Shown: positions 32,565 to 43,778 of the stretch, in pieces
Position numbering within the stretch: position 1 is the stretch's first letter
Layout: every line of letters begins with the position of its first letter
Assembly (NCBI GenBank): GCA_029204225.1
Contig: CM055096.1
Span: 37,470,383 to 37,534,382, forward strand
Direction of reading: 5' to 3'
DNA length: 64,000 nucleotides
Source: Diphasiastrum complanatum
Lineage: Eukaryota; Streptophyta; Lycopodiopsida; Lycopodiales; Lycopodiaceae
Notes under the pieces: model-generated
The model's database searches: none
The model's input: the letters and a program-made list of their open reading frames with translations, nothing else
Told to the model about the DNA's origin: nothing
Made by a program: the position numbers and the translations under genes

Positions 32565-35321
32565 CTATACATATAGTGAATGCAACATGTATCTTCCATC
32601 ACCACCTTGCCTTTGTAGATCTTCAATCCATGAAAGCCTTTGAGTGAATGAATGCCAAAAAGATGTGTTCCCTACTCCATTTGAATGACCAAAACCTGAA
32701 CTTGAAATACTTGAAGTACCTCCACAAGATTTGCACACAACGCTTGATCCTACAATGTCAACAAGTTGCCAATTTGCCAACACTAGAATACTAGATCTTG
32801 AACTTTGTTCAAAAGAAAACATATTGACCACTTCAATACCTTTCAAGATCTGAATGAATTCATGTACTTGATCATACAAACCAGCAATGATAACTATTCC
32901 ATCTCCAAGATCCAAAGGATGCAAAACTATGGAACTAGTTTTATTGAAATTTGACAATTTCAACACATTGACATAACAATGTTCATACATGAGATTAGGC
33001 AAGTGAGGTAGAGTAAGAAGACACTTCCTTGCAGCTCCAAAGACCTTACTTGAACCTTCAAGAACCTGTAAAAACAGATCCAAAATGCCTTGACCATTTG
33101 TCTCTTCTTTGATGCTTTTCACTAGCTTCGAATTGCCACTTGTCTCTTGGTGTTGATGAAGCAATCCAAGATCAACCTCTTGATCTTCCAATAAGACATC
33201 AAAGATCTTGCATATGTGAACATCTTCAGATCTGAAACTCTGAAGATACTCCCTCTCAAACACATGATTAAGATCCCACAAGATCTCATCAATGCTCAAA
33301 TTTGACCCTTCACTATAGTTAGTGAAAACAATGCCACCATCATAAACCAAAAGATAGATTCCAACATTTCCATTTAACATGAAGTAGAGTAGGTGAAGAT
33401 GAGTATCAAACCTAATCAAAACAGCCCTCTTGAGTTCATAACAAACCTCAATAAGCTCACCAATGATATCTCCCTTGCCTTGAAGAAGTTGCCACTTGAG
33501 TTGCTCCATGTAGTCTTCTTCAACCAACCTTTTGCCATCTTGACCATGAATGAACAATCCACCACAATCATAGAATGCTTTGAGTTGATGAAGAGATGTT
33601 AGATCCATGCTTTGGATCTTCCCAAGAACCACTCTTCCATTGCCCTTTCCTTCACAAGACTCCCTCTTAATGCTAGCACCACAAAAGTTAGAAACCTCCC
33701 TCTTGATAGTTGCACCATAAGAAGTAGAAGACTCTTGAATATTAGAAACCAAGAAAAGAATCCTTAGTACCTTCAACATAAGAGTGATTGAAGTACTCTC
33801 TCTTTTCAAACATGAACTTCTACTCAATGATTTAGGTAATGAGTCATATGATAATGATTCTTCCTCACTATCGTTCATAAAAACATCATTCAAAGTACAT
33901 CCTACTTTGAACACTTCACATACTTCTCTTCCTTTTGACTTGTGATCTCCCTCACCAAGTCTCATGATAGAAACCTTTGATCTACTCTTTTTATGAAGAA
34001 ATGTGACACCACTTGTTGCACAAATGACTTTATCAAAAAAAGATGTAAAAGAACCATTTCCTTCAAGCATGCTCAAAGCACCATCATCTTTTCCCACATG
34101 ATTACATACATCAATATGAAAAGAATTAGAAGAACAACCATCTTCTTGCAAAGAATGACACTTAGCATCTCCATCTTTTTCCATATGAACAAACAAGTCA
34201 TTAGCAACAATCACTTCCAAAGAAGAATCTTCATCAACTCCATTGATGAAGTTAGCTCCTTCCTTACCTTTTCCATTTTTGCACTTGCCATCTAGCACCA
34301 TTGAAGAACCAACAAGCCTTGGAAGTCCATGAGTAGAAGAGTACAAACATGATGCTAATTTAGCTCCACATGACTCCATATGACTAGTAGGTAACACTAG
34401 TGCATCTTCAAGATCCAATGGATCCAAAAAATTGACCATAGATTCACCAAAGCTTGCCAAGTTAGCACAACAATTATCATCTCCAAGAAGTACATTAGAT
34501 CTCAACCTAGATCTAGCATTTTGTTTCTTATGGCATTCATTTGCAAAATGTCCTTTTATCCCACAATAAAAGCACTTGAACTTTGACTTATTGTTCTTAG
34601 TAGAAGAGGAAGAGGAAGAGTGATCATCATGATCAAAGTTACCACCTTTGGACCATTTCCCTTTGCCTTTACCTTTGCCCTTGAATTTGCCTTTTGTGAA
34701 GAAAGCCTCTTCACCTCCACCTTGCAAGGATGCACCATCAAGCTTTGATTGCAACCTATGTTCTTCAGCCAATAAGATTTCTTGCAAGTCAACCACACTT
34801 GGCAAGACTCTTTGAATGGCAAAACTTTGCACAAGGTTAGCATGTTCATTTAGCAAACCATTCAACATAACTTGGACTATTTCACCATCTTTTATGTTCT
34901 CATCAATGCATGCTAAATCATCACTTAGGGACTTAACTCTCAAGATAAATGCATGAGCACTTTCACCCTCTCTTTGCCTACTAGAAAATATTTGTCTCCT
35001 TAGGGTCAATACCCTAGATGTGGACTTTGATTCAAAGAGCTTCTTTAAGGCATTCCATGCCTCACTTGCACTTTGACACTTTCCAACTTCCTTGAGAAGT
35101 TCATTTGTAACATTCATTTTAATGATATGAAGAGCCCTTTTGGCCTTCTTATCAAACCTTTGTTGCTCTTGAAGTGTGAGAGGTCTCTCTTCAATTTCTG
35201 CAACTATGTCCATGAGTTCATTCAACTCAAGTAAGGACTCCATCCTCACTTTCCAAGTAGAGTAGTTTGATGAACTCAACCTTTCACTAGACTCTAGCAT
35301 GATCCCACCATTGGAAGCCAT
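32565..35321 (-). CDS. B Gag-X: copia Gag fused to ~650 residues of unknown function
   Basis: The frame is 918 codons, uninterrupted. Residues 1-249 are the UBN2 Gag of A and C (start MASNGGIMLESSERL), with a basic GKGKGKGK patch near 215 and the knuckle CFYCGIKGHFANEC at 250-263. From residue ~264 the sequence departs from A/C. It is rich in Ser, Gly and acidic residues to about 470, then more hydrophobic and apparently folded, with blocks such as YFMLNGNVGIYLLVYDGG, FLQVLEGSSKVFGAARKCL and WHSFTQRLSWIEDLQRQGG. There is no DSG, DDE or YVDD motif. The ATG is the same as in A and C. X may be captured host or element coding sequence; I do not recognise it. Confidence 0.85.
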   Translation of the reverse strand: MASNGGIMLESSERLSSSNYSTWKVRMESLLELNELMDIVAEIEERPLTLQEQQRFDKKAKRALHIIKMNVTNELLKEVGKCQSASEAWNALKKLFESKSTSRVLTLRRQIFSSRQREGESAHAFILRVKSLSDDLACIDENIKDGEIVQVMLNGLLNEHANLVQSFAIQRVLPSVVDLQEILLAEEHRLQSKLDGASLQGGGEEAFFTKGKFKGKGKGKGKWSKGGNFDHDDHSSSSSSTKNNKSKFKCFYCGIKGHFANECHKKQNARSRLRSNVLLGDDNCCANLASFGESMVNFLDPLDLEDALVLPTSHMESCGAKLASCLYSSTHGLPRLVGSSMVLDGKCKNGKGKEGANFINGVDEDSSLEVIVANDLFVHMEKDGDAKCHSLQEDGCSSNSFHIDVCNHVGKDDGALSMLEGNGSFTSFFDKVICATSGVTFLHKKSRSKVSIMRLGEGDHKSKGREVCEVFKVGCTLNDVFMNDSEEESLSYDSLPKSLSRSSCLKRESTSITLMLKVLRILFLVSNIQESSTSYGATIKREVSNFCGASIKRESCEGKGNGRVVLGKIQSMDLTSLHQLKAFYDCGGLFIHGQDGKRLVEEDYMEQLKWQLLQGKGDIIGELIEVCYELKRAVLIRFDTHLHLLYFMLNGNVGIYLLVYDGGIVFTNYSEGSNLSIDEILWDLNHVFEREYLQSFRSEDVHICKIFDVLLEDQEVDLGLLHQHQETSGNSKLVKSIKEETNGQGILDLFLQVLEGSSKVFGAARKCLLTLPHLPNLMYEHCYVNVLKLSNFNKTSSIVLHPLDLGDGIVIIAGLYDQVHEFIQILKGIEVVNMFSFEQSSRSSILVLANWQLVDIVGSSVVCKSCGGTSSISSSGFGHSNGVGNTSFWHSFTQRLSWIEDLQRQGGDGRYMLHSLYV

Positions 35322-36480
35322 GATTCTAATGTTTCTTCAACTTTTAGGTTTTGTCCTAAAGCACTTAGCACTCACTTTTCTCTCAACAAATGATAGATAA
35401 AGAGATCTATGAAGATTTAGGACCCTAAAACACTTCTATCTTGAACCTAGATGGTTTCCAAGCATAGAAAGGAAGATTGAAACACATGCAACACTTTGCA
35501 CACACTAAGAATGGATTACAAAATCAAACCAACCTGAACACACTCTTGCTTAAGCTCTCAAACTTTCCAGCAAGTGACCAAATCAAGTTATGGTGTGAAG
35601 AGTTACTTGCATTCTTAGAAAATACCCAAAACTAGGATGCCAAGATTACCTAGTAATGAACAAACTTGATCAACATATGATCAACACACTAAGATATTGA
35701 TTCAACCTGTAAAACCACATGTAAACCACACTTCTAAAAGTTTATAAACTCCAGCAAGTGATAAATACAAGATTTAGAGGTGAATGAATGAGCACACTTA
35801 GTGAATCACAAGACTAGCTTCACTATCTTGTCAAATCTTGGTGTTTAGATGTAGATCTAAGATCACTTCACATGAGAATGTTCCTCAACCTGTTAAGAAC
35901 CTGAAAACACACTTGCATAATGGTTAACACCTTCCAGCAAATGCTCCAATCAAATTACATAAGGAGAGTTACTTACATGCTCAACAAAGTACACCAAAAA
36001 TTATGCCAAAATTGATGACAATCTTTACAATATGCTCTTCACAATGGAGCTTACAATATGTTCACCCAAAAAAGGGGATCTTTCATCCAAATGGGAGCTT
36101 TGCTCAGCCTTTAGGAGAATTACAACTCACTCAAAAGAGCATTTGTCATCCACTTAAGGAGAAGTTTCATCCACTTAAGGACAGTGTTCATCCAAGAATG
36201 GAGATTGTCAACAATAGGATTGAAAAGAACATTGTTAGTATTGAATATGCACAAGCCTCACAATCACAAATGATTAGGTGTTATGATCTGATCCAAAATA
36301 GTTTCTTTTCAGCCTCTGATCTTCAATAGACCTGAAATATGCTTTTGATCCACAAGTTCAACTCACAAAACAAAGGTTAGTAAGATTTGATCAACAAAGC
36401 AATGCAAAATCATGCTAGAACTTGATCAAACATCCAAATATCACCAAAAATGGAATACTTACTGTAAATAGAAGCCAACC
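35322..36480 (-). other. B leader with three imperfect ~178-base repeats
   Basis: It is the same as the A and C leaders. Three unit starts, CAACCTG followed by an AACAC-rich stretch and a CCAGCAA(G/A)TG phrase, lie near 35530, 35704 and 35886. A plus-strand frame of 108 codons at 36003-36329 is repeated in all three elements, only because the leaders are near-identical. Confidence 0.7.
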
Positions 36481-36493
36481 AGCTCTGATACCA
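36481..36493 (-). promoter_or_regulatory. B primer-binding site
   Basis: The minus-strand TGGTATCAGAGCT directly follows the 5' LTR end and matches the initiator-Met tRNA 3' complement. Confidence 0.9.
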
Positions 36494-37140
36494 TGTGAAA
36501 AATACAGATCCTAAGTGGATCTAAACTCCAAGATCATTGGCTTGAATGCTTGCACTCCAAACTACATAAGCTAGGAATTGGCAACACATTCTATGCTACC
36601 TAGAATGCAAAGAACTTGATCAAAAAGCATTTATCACAAATGGAAACTTCCATAAACATCAAGTGCGGCCCAAAATAGCATTATACAGTCCATAATACAT
36701 CAGCCTACCACTTTTGGAAAGCACCTAAGATCATACACACAAAGCTTGAACTCAATCACTACACAATGCCAACAATGGAAGGAGAACCCAATAGAAAAAT
36801 CTCTCATTAAGCAAATGAATACAATGGATCTGCTCCAACCTGTTTCTCCACGGCCTACCTGCTATATATAGCTGAGAGAGATGACTCTCTCTCCTCTCTC
36901 TAGACCCTCCTTACCTAAAATATGCCCTATATAGGTAAAATTGGCATATATGTCCAAAATACATGAAAATGGACTCATTTCGAAGGTCTTGAAGTTTGAC
37001 ACTTCTTCATACTGAAAAAATACACTTACTAAAAATATCTAGACCTGTTTCACACGTGTGAAAAGTCAGATCCTAAACTATGTGCCATTTTTAGCAATTT
37101 TGGCCTAAAACTAGACAAGGAAATGTTGACAATTTTCACA
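36494..37140 (-). repeat. B 5' LTR
   Basis: It pairs with 31583-32228, differing by two adjacent substitutions in the GCCC(CC/TA)TATAGG stretch and one single-base indel. That near identity indicates a recent insertion. Confidence 0.92.
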
Positions 37141-39491
37141 TCCACCACTTGCTTTCCTTTTTCATCATAGGTTAGCCTTGATGGCTTAGCCCTTTGCCTT
37201 TGAGTCTTCCTTGAAGTTTGCTTTGGAGTGGCATCTCCATCTTCATCCAAGACATCTTGCACATCATGATGATTAGTAGGCACATCAACATCAACATCAA
37301 CAACATTGGAAACATTCTCTTCATGAAAGATGACATCCCTACTTATGACAACTTTCTTTGTAGAAGGAATGTACACTTTGTAAGCCTTGCTTACTTCACT
37401 ATAGCCAACAAACACACCCTTCTTTGATGAAGGATCTTCTTTAGTTCTATCATCAAGTGTGATATTGACAAAACATGTACATCCAAAGATCCTACAATGC
37501 TTGACACTCGGCCTTCTACCATAAAGAACCTCATGAGGAGTTTTACCATCCAAGGAAGCACTTGTCCATCTATTACATAGATAGTTAGCACATGCTAAAG
37601 CTTCCCCCCAAAAAGACTTAGCAAGATTAGCATGTAGTCTCATTGCCTTGGCACATTCACAAAGGGTTCTATTCTTCCTCTCGGCCACTCCATTCTGTTG
37701 TGGAGTCCTAGGACTAGACATCTCCCTCTTAATCCCATGTGCTATACAAAAGTCTTTGAACCTATTTGAGGTGTATTCCCCTCCATTATCAGATCTTAAG
37801 CATTTGATCTTTGTATTGAATTGGTTTTCCATTTCATTCTTGAACTTGACAAATGCAGCAAACACTTCATCCTTACTTTTAAGAAGATAGATCCAAGTAT
37901 ACCTACTAAAGTCATCAATGAAAGTTGCATACATCTTTGCCCCACCATTGCTAGTTGTACTAGAAGAATGAATATCAGAATGCACAAGTTGAAAAGCTTC
38001 TTTAGATCTAGAAGTAGATCTAGAATAAGCAAGTCTATGAGATTTGGACAAGGCACAATGTTCACAAACACTATTGTTTGCAACAAGACTTTTAGGGAGA
38101 CCAAGAACAAGCTCTTTCTTTGCCATTACCTCCAAAGATTTGAAGTTGGGATGGCCCAACCTCTTGTGCCAAACTTCTTGGTTTGTCAATTGCTCCCTAG
38201 CCATACATCCTTCATGATTAGAGATCACACATGCATCAAGCTTGAAAAGTTTACCATGCCTCCTACCTTGAGCAATCAAGGATCCACATTTACTTATCAA
38301 ACATGCATCTCCAATGAACTCCACATCAAGTCCTTTGTCAATCATTTGACTTACACTAAGCAAATTCTTAGTGATTGAAGGAATGTACAAGACATTTTCA
38401 AGATTTGCTTTCCTATTTGTTGAAAGGGAAATAGGAATAGTGCCTATGCCTTTGATGTCACATTGACCATCATTTGCAGTGTAGATGATGTTACCTTCTC
38501 CCTCATAAGACAATAAGGATGTAAAGTATTCCTTATGTCTTGTCATGTGAGATGAGGCTCCACTATCAATCCACCAAGGATCATTATCATCTATGTTGGC
38601 TAACAAACTTGAAGTCATAACAAGTGATTCACATGTGTTATGTTCTTCCTCATCTATTGTAAGATTTCCTTGCCTCTCTCCTTGCTCTCTTTTCTTCTTA
38701 TAACATTCATTTGCAAAATGACCTTTTATCCCACAATAAAAGCACTTGAACTTTGACTTATTGTTCTTAGTAGAAGAGGAAGAGGAAGAGTGATCATCAT
38801 GATCAAAGTTACCACCTTTGGACCATTTCCCTTTGCCTTTACCTTTGCCCTTGAATTTGCCTTTTGTGAAGAAAGCCTCTTCACCTCCACCTTGCAAGGA
38901 TGCACCATCAAGCTTTGATTGCAACCTATGTTCTTCAGCCAATAAGATTTCTTGCAAGTCAACCACACTTGGCAAGACTCTTTGAATGGCAAAACTTTGC
39001 ACAAGGTTAGCATGTTCATTTAGCAAACCATTCAACATAACTTGGACTATTTCACCATCTTTTATGTTCTCATCAATGCATGCTAAATCATCACTTAGGG
39101 ACTTAACTCTCAAGATAAATGCATGAGCACTTTCACCCTCTCTTTGCCTACTAGAAAATATTTGTCTCCTTAGGGTCAATACCCTAGATGTGGACTTTGA
39201 TTCAAAGAGCTTCTTTAAGGCATTCCATGCCTCACTTGCACTTTGACACTTTCCAACTTCCTTGAGAAGTTCATTTGTAACATTCATTTTAATGATATGA
39301 AGAGCCCTTTTGGCCTTCTTATCAAACCTTTGTTGCTCTTGAAGTGTGAGAGGTCTCTCTTCAATTTCTGCAACTATGTCCATGAGTTCATTCAACTCAA
39401 GTAAGGACTCCATCCTCACTTTCCAAGTAGAGTAGTTTGATGAACTCAACCTTTCACTAGACTCTAGCATGATCCCACCATTGGAAGCCAT
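37141..39491 (-). pseudogene. A Gag-protease-integrase
   Basis: The minus-strand frame starts with ATG at 39491 and stays open through Gag, knuckle (residues 250-263), protease WWIDSGASSHMT (Asp 309), pre-integrase WHKRLGHPNF with CEHCALSK, integrase core (LVHSDI, RSDNGGEY, TPQQNGVAE) and the C-terminal block to the linker at GKQVVD. There B interrupts it, and the frame then reads into the B LTR to 37050. There are no stops of its own. It differs from C by a handful of residues, for example AKSFW versus AKYFW and MAKKEL versus MANKEL. Confidence 0.88.
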
Positions 39492-40650
39492 GATTCTAAT
39501 GTTTCTTCAACTTTTAGGTTTTGTCCTAAAGCACTTAGCACTCACTTTTCTCTCAACAAATGATAGATAAAGAGATCTATGAAGATTTAGGACCCTAAAA
39601 CACTTCTATCTTGAACCTAGATGGTTTCCAAGCATAGAAAGGAAGATTGAAACACATGCAACACTTTGCACACACTAAGAATGGATTACAAAATCAAACC
39701 AACCTGAACACACTCTTGCTTAAGCTCTCAAACTTTCCAGCAAGTGACCAAATCAAGTTATGGTGTGAAGAGTTACTTGCATTCTTAGAAAATACCCAAA
39801 ACTAGGATGCCAAGATTACCTAGTAATGAACAAACTTGATCAACATATGATCAACACACTAAGATATTGATTCAACCTGTAAAACCACATGTAAACCACA
39901 CTTCTAAAAGTTTATAAACTCCAGCAAGTGATAAATACAAGATTTAGAGGTGAATGAATGAGCACACTTAGTGAATCACAAGACTAGCTTCACTATCTTG
40001 TCAAATCTTGGTGTTTAGATGTAGATCTAAGATCACTTCACATGAGAATGTTCCTCAACCTGTTAAGAACCTGAAAACACACTTGCATAATGGTTAACAC
40101 CTTCCAGCAAATGCTCCAATCAAATTACATAAGGAGAGTTACTTACATGCTCAACAAAGTACACCAAAAATTATGCCAAAATTGATGACAATCTTTACAA
40201 TATGCTCTTCACAATGGAGCTTACAATATGTTCACCCAAAAAAGGGGATCTTTCATCCAAATGGGAGCTTTGCTCAGCCTTTAGGAGAATTACAACTCAC
40301 TCAAAAGAGCATTTGTCATCCACTTAAGGAGAAGTTTCATCCACTTAAGGACAATGTTCATCCAAGAATGGAGATTGTCAACAATAGGATTGAAAAGAAC
40401 ATTGTTAGTATTGAATATGCACAAGCCTCACAATCACAAATGATTAGGTGTTATGATCTGATCCAAAATAGTTTCTTTTCAGCCTCTGATCTTCAATAGA
40501 CCTGAAATATGCTTTTGATCCACAAGTTCAACTCACAAAACAAAGGTTAGTAAGATTTGATCAACAAAGCAATGCAAAATCATGCTAGAACTTGATCAAA
40601 CATCCAAATATCACCAAAAATGGAATACTTACTGTAAATAGAAGCCAACC
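39492..40650 (-). other. A leader
   Basis: Near-identical to the leaders of B and C, with the three imperfect repeats starting at about 39700, 39873 and 40055. No supported gene. Confidence 0.75.
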
Positions 40651-40663
40651 AGCTCTGATACCA
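40651..40663 (-). promoter_or_regulatory. A primer-binding site
   Basis: The minus-strand TGGTATCAGAGCT abuts the 5' LTR with no spacer, initiator-Met type. Confidence 0.9.
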
Positions 40664-41318
40664 TGTGAAAAATACAGATCCTAAGTGGATCTAAACTCCA
40701 AGATCATTGGCTTGAATGCTTGCACTCCAAACTACATAAGCTAGGAATTGGCAACACATTCTATGCTACCTAGAATGCAAAGAACTTGATCAAAAAGCAT
40801 TTATCACAAATGGAAACTTCCATAAACATCAAGTGCGGCCCAAAATAGCATTATACAGTCCATAATACATCAGCCTACCACTTTTGGAAAGCACCTAAGA
40901 TCATACACAATAGCTTGAAGACAATACACACAACAATGCTCTCAATGGAGGAAGAAACAATGACAATGATCTATTGATCTCAATGAAGCATACAAAAGGT
41001 TTCTCCAACCTGTTCTCCACGACTTCCCTACTATTTATGGATGAGGAAGATGACTCTCTCTCCTCTCTCTAGAAGGTACTTGACCCTAGATATTCCCTAT
41101 ATAGGAAAAATAGCTAAAAATGGCTTATATGACCAAAATACATCAAAATGGTCTCATTTTGAAGGGTATGAAGTTTGACACTTCATCATACTGAAAAAAT
41201 ACAGTAAATAAAAACATTGTGGCCTGGTTCACACGTGTGAAACTCCAGAACCAAAACTATTTACAATTTTAGCCAATTTAGGCCTCAAACTAGCTAGGAA
41301 ATGTTGACAATTTTCACA
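40664..41318 (-). repeat. A 5' LTR
   Basis: 655 bases, TGTGAAAA...TTTTCACA, with only one visible difference from the 3' LTR at 29895-30549. The target duplication AAAAC follows at 41319-41323. Confidence 0.92.
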
Positions 41319-42591
41319 AAAACAACACTACATGGTAGATCATGTGTCACGAATCAAGGGGAAGGAGATTGCAACCCAACCCGACGATGAGCTGGCAGAT
41401 GCTGTCTTATTTTACGTGGTAGTGGAAATTGATCTTGAAGGCTAGACCTTATCAGCTGATTGTCGGCCACTTGTATCGAAGAGGACCAGACAGAATTCTT
41501 CGGCAGTGTATTCTTCGTCATGAGGCCACCCAGATCATTTCGCATTCACATGAAGGCATGGGTGGAGGCCATTTTGCATCCGACACTACAGTTCACAATA
41601 TCCTGCAATCAGAATGTTGGTGGCCAATGATTCATAAGGATACGGAGGAATACTTGAAAAAGTGCGATGTGTGCCAAAGGGCAAGGAGACCAACGAGATT
41701 GAATTATGACCTACTGCACCCGGTCTTAGCCCAAGCACCATTCAAAAAGTGGGGATTGAATTACATTGGTCCAATTCACCTACAGCAAGGAGTTCCCAAG
41801 CTCAATACATGATCGTAGCCACAGACTACTTCACCAAGTGGGTCGAAGCCAAGGCAGTAAGAGTAGCTGATGCTAGGACCACTGCCAAGTTCCTTTATGA
41901 AAATATCATTGTGCACTTTGGATGCCCGGTGGAGCTAGTTAGCGATCGCGGAAGCCATTTCATCAATGAGACCATCAAGGTCCTATTGGAGGAATTCTTC
42001 GTGATCCACAGAACCAGTACGCCTTATTATCCTTGTGGTAATGGGCAAGCAGAATCATCCAATAAGATCCTGTGTAGCATGCTCACAAAAACTGTTGAAG
42101 CTAGCAGATCAGATTGGGAACATAAGTTGCATGCTGCTCTGTGGGCATTCAAGATAGCATATAAAAGAAGCACTGATCAAACACCCTTCCAATTGGTATA
42201 TGGTTAGGATGCTGTAATGCGAGTAGAGTTTCTAGTTCCTTCATTAAGGATTGCTACCACGCAACATCTTAATGAGTCCAAATCTCTACAACTACATCAC
42301 GAAGCTCTGCATAAACTCTGTGAAACACGCTTACTAGTTGTGCATGCACTGGCAGCTGAAAAGAAAAGATGCAAGGCATGGCATGATCGCAGGTTGCAAA
42401 AGAAGGATCTTCGCTCTGGAGATCTGGTCCTGATGTATAAAACCAAGGAGATCAAGGGAAAGTTAAAATTCACAGGCGAAGGTCCTTATCGGATCAATGA
42501 AATTCTTAATCATGGAGCCGTGAATTTGAAAAAGCTCGATGGGACACCATTCGATACACCCATCAACGGTAGCAAGTTGCACAAGTACTAG
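41319..42591 (+). pseudogene. G integrase
   Basis: It resumes the G frame after A (HYMVDHVSRIKGKEI, DDELADAVLF). A stop near 41440 is followed by the HHCC zinc domain (IISHSHEGMGGGHF, KCDVCQRARR). A frameshift near 41790 leads into the core: ATDYFTKWVEA, VSDRGSHFINE and YYPCGNGQAESSNK, with all three catalytic acidic residues kept. After a TAG at 42207 come the C-terminal part (HDRRLQKKDLRSGDLVLMY, GEGPYRINEI) and a stop at 42591. The enzyme would insert G cDNA. Only one shift and a few stops break it. Confidence 0.85.
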
Positions 42592-43778
42592 CCACCACAG
42601 TGAGATAGATCCAGATTGGTGAGGGCACGTTACAAAAAGCTAATATGCTAAACCATCACCACTAGATCTAGGAATATCAAGCCAAATCAAGCTAGATCCA
42701 TCAAGATTCAGCCAGATTTGGCAAGATCGGGGAAATCTAGCAGAATACAAGAAGGATCCAGATCCAGACGGGATCAAAAAGGAAGCAGATGATCAAATTA
42801 TGCCAATAAGTCCTCTAAATTTGTAGATCAGAGACCTCGATCTCAGTAACTATGGCAAATTAATGGGCAAAATTCACCAAAGACTGACGGATCTATTACC
42901 AACTATCCATCAGAACTTCCAGAGAACTACCAACAGTCAGATCAAGCTTGGATGAAGCTGATTACCAGTCTACAAAAGTTAAAAATTAGAAAATCTCGAG
43001 ATCTCATCAAAAAACACTCTAAAAGAGCACTTTTTTCATGATTTTTGGAGATCCCCTGGGAGAGAGCTCTTGAAACTTGGACAGTCACCAGATCTGACCT
43101 AGATGCATCCAAGAAATTCTCTGCGAGAGTTCTAATGGAGGAATCATCATTTTTTAGTGTGTGCGAGGGTTCCCAGAAGCTGAATTTTTAGAACCCTCGT
43201 AGAGCATCAAGATCATCTTACCAACCCTCGCAAGGTGCCTAAATGGAATTAGAGTAGTGATTAGCCTATCTACATGGTCTGATCTTGAAAATCCGATCAT
43301 AGGAGCAAGTTGTGCAAGAGATCACTTCCTACAAGAGTTGAACCCTCGCAGACAGTCTGAACCCTCGCAGAACCTTCGCATAGCAGTGAAATCACCTTCT
43401 GAACTCTCACAGACTTCCCTGAGGTCTTAGAATTTTGTGAAGAAGGTGCCTGCCAGAATGTGGGTAGAACTGAACAAGGGAAAGTGGATTTCACCTAATA
43501 CGCACTCTAAATACCACTATATAAGGGTTGAATTTGAGTCATTTGTCACCTTTGCTAACAAAGCTCTGCCAAAATTTACACTAAAATTACCAAGTTCTCC
43601 GTTTCTAACCAAACTTCCAACCAGCTATCATCTGCTCATACTAAACACCGATCTACGCTCTAAACTACACTTCTTGTCATCCAACACTCGTTATTCACAA
43701 TTTTCTGTCATTTTCACACCTTTTTATTCTTTTCACCGTTTTTTCTACTTTTTTTTCCCTTATTCATGAATAGCCCTA
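42592..43778 (+). other. G spacer between integrase and extra ORF
   Basis: No supported ORF. At 43090-43420 it holds the cluster of CTCGCA words (about seven, in both orientations) that also fills the G leader, plus GATCCAGATC-rich sequence at 42650-42780. Confidence 0.6.

Larger units (their letters stand above)
31583..37140 (-). mobile_element. Element B: non-autonomous copia with Gag fused to an unknown ORF
   Basis: LTRs at 31583-32228 and 36494-37140 differ at about three positions, and the duplication TCCAC flanks them. Leader, primer site and the first ~262 codons of Gag are nearly identical to A and C. After the CCHC knuckle the sequence is unrelated: no protease, integrase, RT or RNase H, but a long open frame. 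The LTR shares U5/R with A and C but has a diverged U3. B must rely on enzymes from A/C-type relatives. Confidence 0.92.
29895..41318 (-). mobile_element. Element A: young Ty1/copia, interrupted by B
   Basis: LTRs of 655 bases at 29895-30549 and 40664-41318 differ at one position that I can see (near 30050). The duplication AAAAC flanks them. Internally it has a primer site, leader, gag-protease-integrase (37141-39491), B, then a shortened RT-RNase H (30545-31582) and polypurine tract. Compared with C it lacks 567-569 bases of RT including YVDD, so it could move only with help. It is otherwise almost identical to C. Confidence 0.92.

Noticed and set aside
32242-32565. A 107-codon frame following the large ORF of B, overlapping its stop
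   Set aside because: It begins at GTG, not ATG, has no domain and sits in the 3' spacer. Tandem overlap of this kind is not expected in a plant transcript.
36003-36329. A 108-codon plus-strand ORF repeated at 36003, 40173 and 58518
   Set aside because: It lies antisense in the untranslated leaders of B, A and C. Its conservation is explained by near identity of the leaders, and no domain is recognisable.
37821-38378. 185-codon plus-strand ORF (also at 56166)
   Set aside because: It is the antisense shadow of the integrase coding region in A and C.
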